A stretch of 64,000 nt of DNA from positions 1 to 64,000 of the forward strand of contig JAQXKZ010000015.1 of assembly GCA_029010715.1 (NCBI GenBank), given 5' to 3'. Both the position numbers and the translations under genes were made by a program. Within the stretch, counting starts at the first letter, position 1; each line of letters begins with the position of its first letter. A model generated the notes under the pieces. The model had not been told where the DNA came from, made no database searches, and saw only the letters and a program-made list of their open reading frames with translations. Source of the DNA: Clostridiales bacterium. Lineage in GTDB: Bacteria; Bacillota; Clostridia; Oscillospirales; Oscillospiraceae. Below, piece after piece: positions 25,905 through 33,815 of the stretch.

Positions 25905-26851
25905 TTTCCCCACTCGTCGCTGCCCTTTTCCTCGGGAATGACGAGTTCCATAGCGCGGATGGCGCATTCTATCATTGAGTCGTCCGGCTCGTTGGTGGTT
26001 ATGCGCTGCAGCCATTTGCCCGGAGCGGACAGGACGGCGGACAGGGGGTTGTCATGCATACCGCACCAGCGGTTGATTTCATAGCTTATGCCGACTACGA
26101 CCGGCAGCAGCAGAAGATGGCATCCCATGCGGGCAAAGGTGTTGTCCAGACGGACGACGGCGTTGACCAGAATGCTGACCACTATGACGACGAGCAGAAA
26201 GCTGGTGCCGCAGCGGGGATGGAACCGTGACTCGGAGCGGACGTTCTCGACTGTCAGCTCCCTGCCGTGCTCATAGCAGAAGATGGTCTTGTGCTCGGCG
26301 CCGTGGTAGGAAAACAGACGCTTGACGTCACTGACACAGGTACACAGCTTCATGTATATGAGCAGAATAATGACGCGCACTAAGCCCTCCGACAGATTAC
26401 GCACAAGATAGCTCGCTGTCAAGGGTTTTATTAAACCTACCAGCAGCGCCGGCAGGAAAATGAACAGAAACAGGGACAGCGCTATGCCGAGCGCTACGGC
26501 TACGCCGATGACGAGCTTCTGAGCCTTGTCCTCAGGGAAGTGGTCCTCTATCCATTTGTCTATCTTATCCGGCTCACCCTGCTCCTCGATGGGGACGAGG
26601 CTCGCCGAATAGGTCAGGGCCTGCATGCCCTTGACCATGGAGTCAAGGAAGATGGCGCAGCCGCGGATAAACGGCCAGCCGAGTATGGGATAGCGGTCCT
26701 TTATGAATTTGAGTTCTTCGGTCTTTTCGACGAGCCCGTCCTTTGTTCGGCATACGATAGCCTGCTTCTTCGGGCCGCGCATCAGTATGCCCTCGATAAG
26801 GGCCTGACCGCCTATGGAGGTGCGGAAACCGCAGGATCTGTTATTCTTCAA
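25901..26851 (-). CDS. DUF1385 membrane protein (YqhQ-like)
   Basis: 316 residues. The N-terminal block IGGQALIEGILMRGP is the DUF1385 hallmark; membrane segments lie near 145-185 and 215-290, with HPRCGTSFLL near 235. I chose the TTG at 26851 because AAAGGAG sits eight bases upstream and because the 44 residues before it are Arg-rich and not conserved-looking. The family's function is not established; in Bacillus YqhQ has been proposed to be a channel or secretion-related protein. It follows the histidine kinase gene closely and precedes prmC. Confidence 0.8.
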   Translation of the reverse strand: MKNNRSCGFRTSIGGQALIEGILMRGPKKQAIVCRTKDGLVEKTEELKFIKDRYPILGWPFIRGCAIFLDSMVKGMQALTYSASLVPIEEQGEPDKIDKWIEDHFPEDKAQKLVIGVAVALGIALSLFLFIFLPALLVGLIKPLTASYLVRNLSEGLVRVIILLIYMKLCTCVSDVKRLFSYHGAEHKTIFCYEHGRELTVENVRSESRFHPRCGTSFLLVVIVVSILVNAVVRLDNTFARMGCHLLLLPVVVGISYEINRWCGMHDNPLSAVLSAPGKWLQRITTNEPDDSMIECAIRAMELVIPEEKGSDEWGK

Positions 26852-26883
26852 TTGGGGTTCTCCTTTGTAAATACAGTGGTGCG

Positions 26884-27873
26884 TCAGCTGTTCATCGGAA
26901 GCGAGACGGACACGAGGCAGCCGCCGCCGGGAGCGTTGCTGATGTCGAGCTTTCCGCCGTGTCGCGTTACTATCTCCTCGCATACAGAAAGGCCGATACC
27001 GGTGCCGCGGTTCTTGGAGCTGCCCTTATAGAACTTCTCCTTGACATGCGGCAGCTCTCCCTCGGGTATGCCGTGGCCGTAGTCACGCACGCGGATATGC
27101 ACGAAGCTGCCGTCGTCGTCAAGCGAGATGTCGACCATTCCGCCGTCACCGCCGTGCTTCATGGCGTTGTCGAGCAGATTGAGGAACACCTGCTTCAGAC
27201 GCTCCGGGTCGCCGGGGATCAGCGGGATCTCGACCGGCGGCGCCTTGTAGTCGACCTGTATGCCGGCCTGACGCATGAGCTCTCCGTAGGTGAACAGGGC
27301 GTCCTCCAGCTCGGCCGCGATGTCGATAAGCTCTATACGCAGGTTAAAGCGTCCGTCCTGAATTCGTGTGAACTCGAGCAGCTCCTTGACCATGCCTGTA
27401 AGCCTTTCGGCCTCTTTGGAAATGATGTTTATACCGCGCAGGGAGTCGCCCTGAACGGCGGGGTCATATGCGATGGTCTCGGCCCAGCCGGTGATGGCGG
27501 TAAGCGGCGTGCGCAGCTCGTGCGAGACCTGAGAAATGAAGTCGGTGCGGGATTTTTCGGCAACGGCGACCTTTTCGGACATGTCGTTGATCTCCTCGGT
27601 CAGCGCCCCTATCTCGTCGTCGCGCATTTTTTCAAGCTTAATGCCGTAGCTGCCCTCGGCGATACGCCTGGCGTGGTCGGTGAGTTTGGTGATCGGTTCG
27701 GACACGTAACGCGAGAACCAGAGGTTGACGGCGGCGATGTAGACGCATATCACGACGCCGGCCGCGACAGACAGCCAGACGATGCCGCGCGCTGACGCCC
27801 ATATCCCCACGACAAGCAGCCCGAGCGCAGCCAGACCGGAGACCAGAAGCTGATTTTTAAGCTGTTTCAGCAT
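26884..27873 (-). CDS. Sensor histidine kinase
   Basis: 329 residues. Two membrane helices (about 10-28 and 32-52) enclose almost no extracellular loop, then HAMP (55-107), HisKA with the phospho-acceptor His118 in SHELRTP, and a HATPase domain with NLLDNAMKHG, the DYGHGIPEG G1 box and GTGIGLSV. The missing sensory loop suggests an intramembrane-sensing kinase. It pairs with the response regulator 56 bases upstream. Confidence 0.9.
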   Translation of the reverse strand: MLKQLKNQLLVSGLAALGLLVVGIWASARGIVWLSVAAGVVICVYIAAVNLWFSRYVSEPITKLTDHARRIAEGSYGIKLEKMRDDEIGALTEEINDMSEKVAVAEKSRTDFISQVSHELRTPLTAITGWAETIAYDPAVQGDSLRGINIISKEAERLTGMVKELLEFTRIQDGRFNLRIELIDIAAELEDALFTYGELMRQAGIQVDYKAPPVEIPLIPGDPERLKQVFLNLLDNAMKHGGDGGMVDISLDDDGSFVHIRVRDYGHGIPEGELPHVKEKFYKGSSKNRGTGIGLSVCEEIVTRHGGKLDISNAPGGGCLVSVSLPMNS

Positions 27874-27929
27874 GTACTTACTTTTTACCTTCTATATCTA
27901 TGGATTTGAAGTCAAATTCTGCGGCTGAC

Positions 27930-28619
27930 TCAGTAGCCCCACTTGTATCCGTAGCCCCAGACCGTGGTGAGGTATTCCGGCTCGGTCGGGTCGCTCTCTA
28001 TCTTGATGCGCAGGCGGCGGATGTTGACGTCGACGGTTTTTAGCTCTCCGGAGAAGTCGTTGCCCCAGACGGCGGCGAGGATATCCTCGCGGGACATGGC
28101 CTTGCCGGGATTCTCCATGAACAGCTTCATCAGCAGGTATTCTATCTGCGTCAGCTTCAGGCGCTGGCCGTTCTTCTCAAGGGTGCGGTTGCGGGTGTTG
28201 AGGAGGAAGGGGCCGCTGGTGATCTCGGTCGAAGCCTTCTCGTCCTCGTCGATGCCGAGACGGCGGATAAGCGCGTCGACGCGCGCGGTTAGCTCCGCCG
28301 GGGAGAAGGGCTTGGTAACGTAGTCATCCGCGCCGGTCATGAGACCGGTGACCTTGTCTATCTCCTGACTCTTGGCCGTGAGCATGATGATGCCCATCTT
28401 CGAGCCGGTGGCGCGGATGCGGCGGCAGACCTCGAAGCCGTCTATATCCGGCAGCATCACGTCCAGCAGAGCCATGCATATATCGGGATTGACCTTGAGC
28501 TTTTCCAGCGCCATTTCCCCGGTCTCCGCCTCTATCGGCTCGTAGCCGCTGCGGCGCAGATTGATGACCACAAAACTGCGGATATTCGCTTCGTCTTCAA
28601 GAACGAGTATTTTCTTCAT
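27930..28619 (-). CDS. OmpR/PhoB-family response regulator
   Basis: 229 residues. The receiver domain has the acidic pair at Glu9/Asp10 (LEDE in place of the usual EDD/DDE), the phospho-acceptor Asp53 (LLDVMLPD) and Lys near 105 (VTKPF). The C-terminal winged helix (about 130-229) ends GYGYKW. It is the first gene of the long minus-strand run into recA and cysS, so the two-component genes and the housekeeping genes may share a transcript. Confidence 0.92.
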   Translation of the reverse strand: MKKILVLEDEANIRSFVVINLRRSGYEPIEAETGEMALEKLKVNPDICMALLDVMLPDIDGFEVCRRIRATGSKMGIIMLTAKSQEIDKVTGLMTGADDYVTKPFSPAELTARVDALIRRLGIDEDEKASTEITSGPFLLNTRNRTLEKNGQRLKLTQIEYLLMKLFMENPGKAMSREDILAAVWGNDFSGELKTVDVNIRRLRIKIESDPTEPEYLTTVWGYGYKWGY

Positions 28620-28698
28620 GGCGTTTTACTCCTTTGCTTTATGGTGTTAATGGTGACTTTCTATATAAATAGAGAGATAGGTAGCATTATGACGCTTA

Positions 28699-28732
28699 AT
28701 TATATCATGACTTTTACAGAAATGATAGTCAA
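28699..28732 (-). promoter_or_regulatory. Promoter of the response regulator/kinase operon
   Basis: On the minus strand an extended -10, TGATATAAT (28707-28699), lies about 80 bases before the regulator start; TTGACT (28732-28727) is 22 bases upstream of that TATAAT but 17 bases from the overlapping CATGAT. Either pairing gives a usable promoter. Confidence 0.5.
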
Positions 28733-28809
28733 AGTTTCAAAAAAATAAAATTATTTTGCACAGCGATTACATGTTATGTAAATCAAGGCGAAATCATCCG
28801 ATTATCTTC

Positions 28810-28838
28810 TTGAAACAAGGCATGATCCATAATATAAT
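28810..28838 (+). promoter_or_regulatory. Strong sigma-A promoter upstream of an unassigned leader or small gene
   Basis: TTGAAA (28810-28815), a 17-bp spacer and a perfect TATAAT (28833-28838). Transcription would start near 28845 and read through a hairpin-rich stretch (TCGGCAGGGCCGA and others at 28890-28905) toward the open frame at 28947. Confidence 0.7.
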
Positions 28839-28946
28839 ACACACACTGTCATGCTGTGTGCGGCGCGCGCGATCGAGACGGACGGGCTCGGCAGGGCCGA
28901 AATTTACTGTATGTTTATGAGGCTTCGACTCCCGTTGGACTAATGC

Positions 28947-29189
28947 ATGAAGCATAAATACTGCTGCAAAATGACGGAGTACCGTTCGGGAAAGCGTTGT
29001 CGGGTGCATATGGGCGGGCAGACGTTTGACTGCCCCGGCCAGCTGGTATACTATGCTGCCGCAGAGGAGCTGCTCGGCACAGTCACCTGCGACGGCGGCA
29101 ATTCTTTTGTGCGGATAAGCTGCTGCTCCCGCTTCGGCGCCGGACTGCCGGAAGCGGCATCTCGACTGTCGTCTCCTCTTGTGGTATAA
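28947..29189 (+). CDS. Possible small Cys-rich protein
   Basis: An 80-codon frame between the strong promoter and the GTPase promoter. The translation has seven Cys and reads like a folded domain in part (MGGQTFDCPGQLVYYAAAEE), but no ribosome binding site precedes either candidate ATG (28947 or 28974), and the stop codon lies inside the next TATAAT. It may be a real small gene or the transcript may be a non-coding RNA. Confidence 0.35.
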   Translation: MKHKYCCKMTEYRSGKRCRVHMGGQTFDCPGQLVYYAAAEELLGTVTCDGGNSFVRISCCSRFGAGLPEAASRLSSPLVV

Positions 29190-29190
29190 T
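29162..29190 (+). promoter_or_regulatory. Promoter of the GTPase-NYN/ylmH operon
   Basis: TCGACT (29162-29167), 17-bp spacer, perfect TATAAT (29185-29190). The leader is only about 30 bases and ends in a very strong ribosome binding site GGGGGGAGG, with no attenuation leader of the tet(M) type. Confidence 0.65.
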
Positions 29191-29225
29191 ACTTTCAATA
29201 TGCGGTCACGGGGGGAGGCGTCATA

Positions 29226-31844
29226 ATGGGTGAACGTGAGTCGGAAAAGACGGTAAAGCATATTTGCGTGGGTCTGTTGGCCCATGTGGACGCGGGAAAG
29301 ACCACCCTGTCCGAGGCCATGCTGTACCTTTCCGGAAAACTGAAGAAGCTGGGCCGGGTGGACCACAGGGACAGCTTTCTTGACAATAACAGCCTCGAGC
29401 GTGCGAGGGGCATCACGATTTTTTCCAAGCAGGCTGTCATGCGGCTTGGCGATATGAGCGTGACACTGCTCGACACGCCGGGGCATGTCGACTTTTCAGC
29501 CGAGGCCGAACGAACGCTGCAGGTGCTCGACTACGCCGTGCTCGTCATCAGCGGTACCGACGGCGTTCAGGCGCACACAGAGACGCTCTGGAAGCTGCTG
29601 GAGCGTTACAATGTGCCCACCTTTATATTTATAACCAAAATGGACCTGCCCGGCTGCGGCCGGCAGGCGATCATGGACGGACTTCGGGCGCGCCTGTCGG
29701 AGCATTGCGTTGACTTCTCCGCCGGAGACGGAGAGCTGTTCGACGCCGTCGCCATGTGCTCCGAGAGCGCGATGGACGAGTATATCGGGACCGGCACGGT
29801 CAGTACCGGGCAAATCAGCTATATGATACGCCGGCGCGGGCTTTTTCCGTGCTGCTTCGGCTCCGGTTTGAGGACCGATGGCGTTTCCGGGCTTCTCGAC
29901 CTTATCGCTGCCTGTGCGCAGCCGGAGGACTACGGCCCAGACTTTGCCGCAAGGGTATATAAGATTGCACGCGACGCGCAGGGCAACCGCATGACATTCA
30001 TGAAAGTAACCGGCGGCGAACTCAGAGTCCGCAGCCTGATGAAATACAGCGCCCGGGACGGCAGCGCGCTGGAGGAGAAGATAAACCAGCTGCGCATATA
30101 CTCGGGCGCAAAATATGAGACGGCGGAGAGCGTCCTCCCGGGACAGATATGTGCGGCGCTTGGCCTTTCCGGGACATTTCCGGGTCAGGGTCTCGGCGGC
30201 GCGTCTGACCTTCCGGCTCCGCTGCTGGAGCCCGTGATGAGCTACCGCGTTATCCTCCCGCCGCAGACAGACCCGGCCGTGATGCTGCCTAAGCTGATGC
30301 AGCTCGACCAGGAGGACCCGCAGCTGCATATCGTATGGGACGAACATACGCGCGGGATCAGCGTCCAGCTCATGGGCAGGGTGCAGGCGGAGATCTTTCG
30401 CAGCATCGTCAGGGAGCGCTTTGACACCGATATCACGCTCGATGCCGGGCGCATAATGTACCGTGAAACCATCGCGGACACGGTCGAGGGCGTCGGACAC
30501 TTTGAGCCGCTGCGCCACTATGCCGAGGTGCACCTGCTGCTCGAACCGCTGCCGCGCGGCAGCGGTATCGAGCTCACCAGCACCTGCCCCGAGGACGAGC
30601 TCGACCGCAACTGGCAGCGCCTGATACTTACGCACCTTGCGGAGAAGCAGCATATCGGCGTGCTGACCGGATCGCCGCTTACGGATGTACGGATCAGTCT
30701 GGCCGCAGGACGCGCGCATATAAAGCACACAGAGGGCGGCGATTTCCGTCAGGCCACCTACCGCGCGGTGCGCCAGGGCCTGATGCATGCTGAGAGCATT
30801 CTGCTGGAACCGTGGTACGACTTCGTGCTTGAAGTGCCGGACGGGCAAATCGGCAGGGCGATAAGCGACGTGCGCGCGATGAACGGCAGCTTTGATTCCC
30901 CGGAGGAGAACGGCGGCATGATGCGCCTCGAGGGCGCGGCCCCGGTCGCCGGGATGAACGAATACATGCAGGAGCTTCTGGCATATACCCACGGCCGCGG
31001 CCGCCTGAGCCTGACGCCCGGAGGCTACCGCCCGTGCCGGGAGCAGCAGAAGATCGTCGGCGCCATCGGCTACGAAGCCGGACGCGATACTGACAATCCT
31101 GCCGATTCCGTGTTCTGCTCGCACGGAGCGGGCGTGAACATTCCCTGGGACAAGGTGCCTGAGTACATGCATCTTGAAAGCTGCCTGAAGCCGCCGGCGG
31201 ATGCAGCGCCCGCCACGGCCGCCGCGCCGAAATACAGAAGCCTCAGCATAGATGACCGGGAGCTCGAAGCTATAATGGAGCGCGAATTTGGCGCGATAAA
31301 ACGCCCGCAGTACTCCGGCCGTCAGGTCAACGCCGCGGTAAGCGAGCCGGAGGCCGTGAAAAGACCCGAGTTTCTTATTGTAGACGGCTACAACCTGATC
31401 TTTGCCTGGGATGAACTGAGGGCGCTGGCGGCCGACCGGCTCGACCTCGCGCGCGGGCGGCTTATGGATATGCTCTCAAACTACTGCGGATTTACGAAAG
31501 CAAAGCTCGTGCTGGTGTTCGACGGCTTCCGCACGCCGGGGAACCCGGGCTCCAGGGAGGAGTATCACAATATAAACGTCGTCTTCACGAAGGACGGAGA
31601 GACAGGCGACGCGTATATCGAGCGTATTGCCGGCGAGATCGGGAAGAACTATTCCGTGCGCGTCGTCACGAGCGACAATCTGATAAGGCTTTCGGCGCTG
31701 CGCTCGGGTGTGCTGCGCTGCTCCTCGGGCGAGTTCAGAAACGAGGCGGAATGGGTCCTCGGCCAGATCGACGAGGTGCTCAAAAAGACCAACATGGGAG
31801 CGCACAAAACAAGAATCGCGGATAAGATAGATGGAAAACGATGA
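29226..31844 (+). CDS. TetM-like translational GTPase fused to a C-terminal YacP-type NYN nuclease domain
   Basis: 872 residues. The first 640 or so match ribosomal-protection/EF-G-like GTPases: G1 AHVDAGKT (19-26), G2 RGIT (61-64), G3 DTPGH (83-87), G4 TKMD (137-140, Thr in place of the usual Asn), then domains II-V. A linker of about 60 residues rich in Ala/Pro follows. Residues 716-872 are a YacP-like NYN domain with the acidic residues Asp720 (VDGYN), Asp766 (VFDGF) and Asp817 (TSDN) that would form a metal-dependent RNase site. The first part would bring the nuclease to the ribosomal A site. It overlaps ylmH by 14 bases. Tetracycline resistance is possible but not implied. Confidence 0.85.
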   Translation: MGERESEKTVKHICVGLLAHVDAGKTTLSEAMLYLSGKLKKLGRVDHRDSFLDNNSLERARGITIFSKQAVMRLGDMSVTLLDTPGHVDFSAEAERTLQVLDYAVLVISGTDGVQAHTETLWKLLERYNVPTFIFITKMDLPGCGRQAIMDGLRARLSEHCVDFSAGDGELFDAVAMCSESAMDEYIGTGTVSTGQISYMIRRRGLFPCCFGSGLRTDGVSGLLDLIAACAQPEDYGPDFAARVYKIARDAQGNRMTFMKVTGGELRVRSLMKYSARDGSALEEKINQLRIYSGAKYETAESVLPGQICAALGLSGTFPGQGLGGASDLPAPLLEPVMSYRVILPPQTDPAVMLPKLMQLDQEDPQLHIVWDEHTRGISVQLMGRVQAEIFRSIVRERFDTDITLDAGRIMYRETIADTVEGVGHFEPLRHYAEVHLLLEPLPRGSGIELTSTCPEDELDRNWQRLILTHLAEKQHIGVLTGSPLTDVRISLAAGRAHIKHTEGGDFRQATYRAVRQGLMHAESILLEPWYDFVLEVPDGQIGRAISDVRAMNGSFDSPEENGGMMRLEGAAPVAGMNEYMQELLAYTHGRGRLSLTPGGYRPCREQQKIVGAIGYEAGRDTDNPADSVFCSHGAGVNIPWDKVPEYMHLESCLKPPADAAPATAAAPKYRSLSIDDRELEAIMEREFGAIKRPQYSGRQVNAAVSEPEAVKRPEFLIVDGYNLIFAWDELRALAADRLDLARGRLMDMLSNYCGFTKAKLVLVFDGFRTPGNPGSREEYHNINVVFTKDGETGDAYIERIAGEIGKNYSVRVVTSDNLIRLSALRSGVLRCSSGEFRNEAEWVLGQIDEVLKKTNMGAHKTRIADKIDGKR

Positions 31845-32574
31845 ACTGCTTAAGCGCGGCGGGGATCTCGCGCGGCGCTGTGAAAACAAAAACTGCCTGA
31901 CCGCGACGGGCTTTCTGACGCCGGCGGAGCAGTACGCGCTGTCCCATGACGCGAACCTGCGCTTCAGCCGCATGGTGTTCCGCGGCGGGCACGATGATTT
32001 CGAGCGCGGCATAGCTTTTTTCATTCCGGACTATATGGAGGAGGCGGAGCTGGACGAGACGGAGCATATCCGCGCCATAAAGCTGACTGCGGCCTTTGGA
32101 GAGCCCGGCCACCGGGACTATATGGGCGCGGTGCTCGGCATGGGCGTCAGCCGCGAATGGGTCGGCGATATTATCATCGACGGGAACACGGCGTATGTGC
32201 TGTGCCAGCCGAGCGTGCTGCGGCACCTGCTGAGCATCGGCAAGGTCGGCCGCTATGGAGTGCGCGCGGAGGAGATCGCGCTGGCGGATATCCCGCGTAA
32301 GGAGCGTCAAAAGGAGGAGCGGAGCTTCACATTGATGAGTCTGCGGCTCGACGCGCTGTGCTCCGGCATGTTCCGTATATCACGCACCGAGGCCGTGCGG
32401 CAGATAGCCGCCGGAAACGTGAGCCTGAACTATGCCGAGTGTCTGAAATCGGACCGGAGCGTCAGGGAGGGGGATATAATATCCCTCAAAGGCGCGGGCA
32501 AGGGCAGGCTTAAAGAGCTCGGCGGCAATTCCCGCAAGGGCCGGATATTTGTAACTGCAGAGATTTTCAAATAG
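31831..32574 (+). CDS. ylmH: S4-domain RNA-binding protein YlmH
   Basis: 247 residues. The N-terminal two thirds are the YlmH-type domain (FLTPAEQYAL at about 29, RGGHDDFERGIAFF at about 51). The S4 RNA-binding domain lies at about 171-240 (LRLDALCSGMFRISRTEA). YlmH binds the 50S subunit/peptidyl-tRNA complex and has been reported to act in ribosome-associated quality control in Bacillus. The usual location is beside the sepF/divIVA cell-division genes; here it is fused transcriptionally to the GTPase-nuclease gene by a 14-base overlap, which argues for a shared job on stalled ribosomes. Confidence 0.85.
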   Translation: MENDELLKRGGDLARRCENKNCLTATGFLTPAEQYALSHDANLRFSRMVFRGGHDDFERGIAFFIPDYMEEAELDETEHIRAIKLTAAFGEPGHRDYMGAVLGMGVSREWVGDIIIDGNTAYVLCQPSVLRHLLSIGKVGRYGVRAEEIALADIPRKERQKEERSFTLMSLRLDALCSGMFRISRTEAVRQIAAGNVSLNYAECLKSDRSVREGDIISLKGAGKGRLKELGGNSRKGRIFVTAEIFK

Positions 32575-32599
32575 ATTTCAACGGAGGAAATTCAAGGAA

Positions 32600-33811
32600 A
32601 TGAGAGCATATGAGAGACTTTTGAAATACGCGGCGGTAGACACGCAGAGCAGCGAGGACGCGCAGGGTACGCCCAGCACGCCGGGCCAGCTGACGCTCTG
32701 CCGCATTCTTGCCGAAGAGATGAGGAGCATAGGCCTTGAGGAGGTCTATGAGGACGGACGCGGCTATGTCTACGGCAAACTCCCCGCGAGCGCCGGCATG
32801 GAGAAGGCGCCGGCCATAGGCTTCATAGCCCATGTGGATACCGCCCCTGATTTTTCCGGCGCCGGCGTGAAGCCCGTGCTGCACGTAAACTACGACGGCG
32901 GCGACCTGCCGCTCGGAGACAGCGGCCTTGTGCTTTCGCCGGAGAAATTCCCCGATCTGAAGGACAGCGTCGGCCAGACGCTTATAACCACGGACGGTAC
33001 GACTCTGCTCGGCGCGGACGATAAGGCCGGAGTCGCCGAGATCATGACCGCCTGTGAGCGGATAATCAGCGAAAAGCTGCCGCACTGCGCTCTCTCCGTA
33101 GCTTTCACTCCCGACGAGGAGATAGGCAGCGGAGCGCAGCTGCTGGATCTGGCGCGCTTCGGCGCCGACTTTGCCTATACCGTCGACGGCGACGAGATAG
33201 GCGAGATAAATTACGAGACCTTCAACGCGGCGGGCGCGGGCTGGGAGATAACCGGTGTCAGCGTCCACCCCGGCAGCGCCAGGGGCATCATGGTTAACGC
33301 CGCTCTCGTCGCGGCCGAAATAAACTCAATGCTCCCCGCCGGCGAGATCCCGGCTGAAACCGACGGCTACGAGGGCTTCTATCACCTTACTGAGCTCAAC
33401 GCGACAGTTGAAAGGGCGGAGATGAAGTACATCGTCCGCGACCACGACGCGAAAAAGTTTGCCGCGCGGCTTGATAAGCTTCGCGCCGTCGAAAAGCACA
33501 TAAACGAAAAGTACGGAGAGGGTACGGCGAAGCTCACTCTCACCGAGCAGTACCTCAACATGGAAGAGATACTCTCAAAGCGCATGGACATCGTCGAACG
33601 CGCGAAGCGTGCCGTTGAGAAGCTCGGCATAGCCCCTGTCATCCGCCCGATACGCGGCGGCACAGACGGCGCGCAGCTCTCTTTTCTGGGCCTGCCATGC
33701 CCTAACCTCGGCACCGGCGGCAGCGCCTTTCACGGCCCGTTTGAGCATATTACGGCTGAGCATATGGATCAGGGCGTCGAGGTGCTCCTGAACATAGTCA
33801 GCGCGGGCTGA
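32600..33811 (+). CDS. pepT: Peptidase T (tripeptidase)
   Basis: 403 residues of the M20 zinc peptidase family. The metal-binding and catalytic motifs are in order: HVDTAPD (about 77-83), GADDKAG near 140 and the general-base pair TPDEEIG near 173. The family removes the N-terminal residue of tripeptides in the cytoplasm. GGAGG lies ahead of the start, 25 bases after ylmH; the MFS gene follows after 4 bases. Confidence 0.92.
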   Translation: MRAYERLLKYAAVDTQSSEDAQGTPSTPGQLTLCRILAEEMRSIGLEEVYEDGRGYVYGKLPASAGMEKAPAIGFIAHVDTAPDFSGAGVKPVLHVNYDGGDLPLGDSGLVLSPEKFPDLKDSVGQTLITTDGTTLLGADDKAGVAEIMTACERIISEKLPHCALSVAFTPDEEIGSGAQLLDLARFGADFAYTVDGDEIGEINYETFNAAGAGWEITGVSVHPGSARGIMVNAALVAAEINSMLPAGEIPAETDGYEGFYHLTELNATVERAEMKYIVRDHDAKKFAARLDKLRAVEKHINEKYGEGTAKLTLTEQYLNMEEILSKRMDIVERAKRAVEKLGIAPVIRPIRGGTDGAQLSFLGLPCPNLGTGGSAFHGPFEHITAEHMDQGVEVLLNIVSAG

Positions 33812-33815
33812 AACT

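Larger units (their letters stand above)
28620..29225. other. 606-base intergenic region with three promoters
   Basis: The region holds a minus-strand promoter for the two-component genes, a strong plus-strand promoter at 28810-28838, a short Cys-rich open frame (28947-29189) and the promoter of the translational GTPase gene at 29162-29190. The first 150 bases are AT-rich. Confidence 0.55.

Noticed and set aside
29226-31844. Annotation as a tetracycline resistance gene
   Set aside because: Only the GTPase part is TetM-like; the fusion to an NYN domain, the ylmH partner and the lack of a tet(M)-type leader or mobile-element context argue for a chromosomal housekeeping role.
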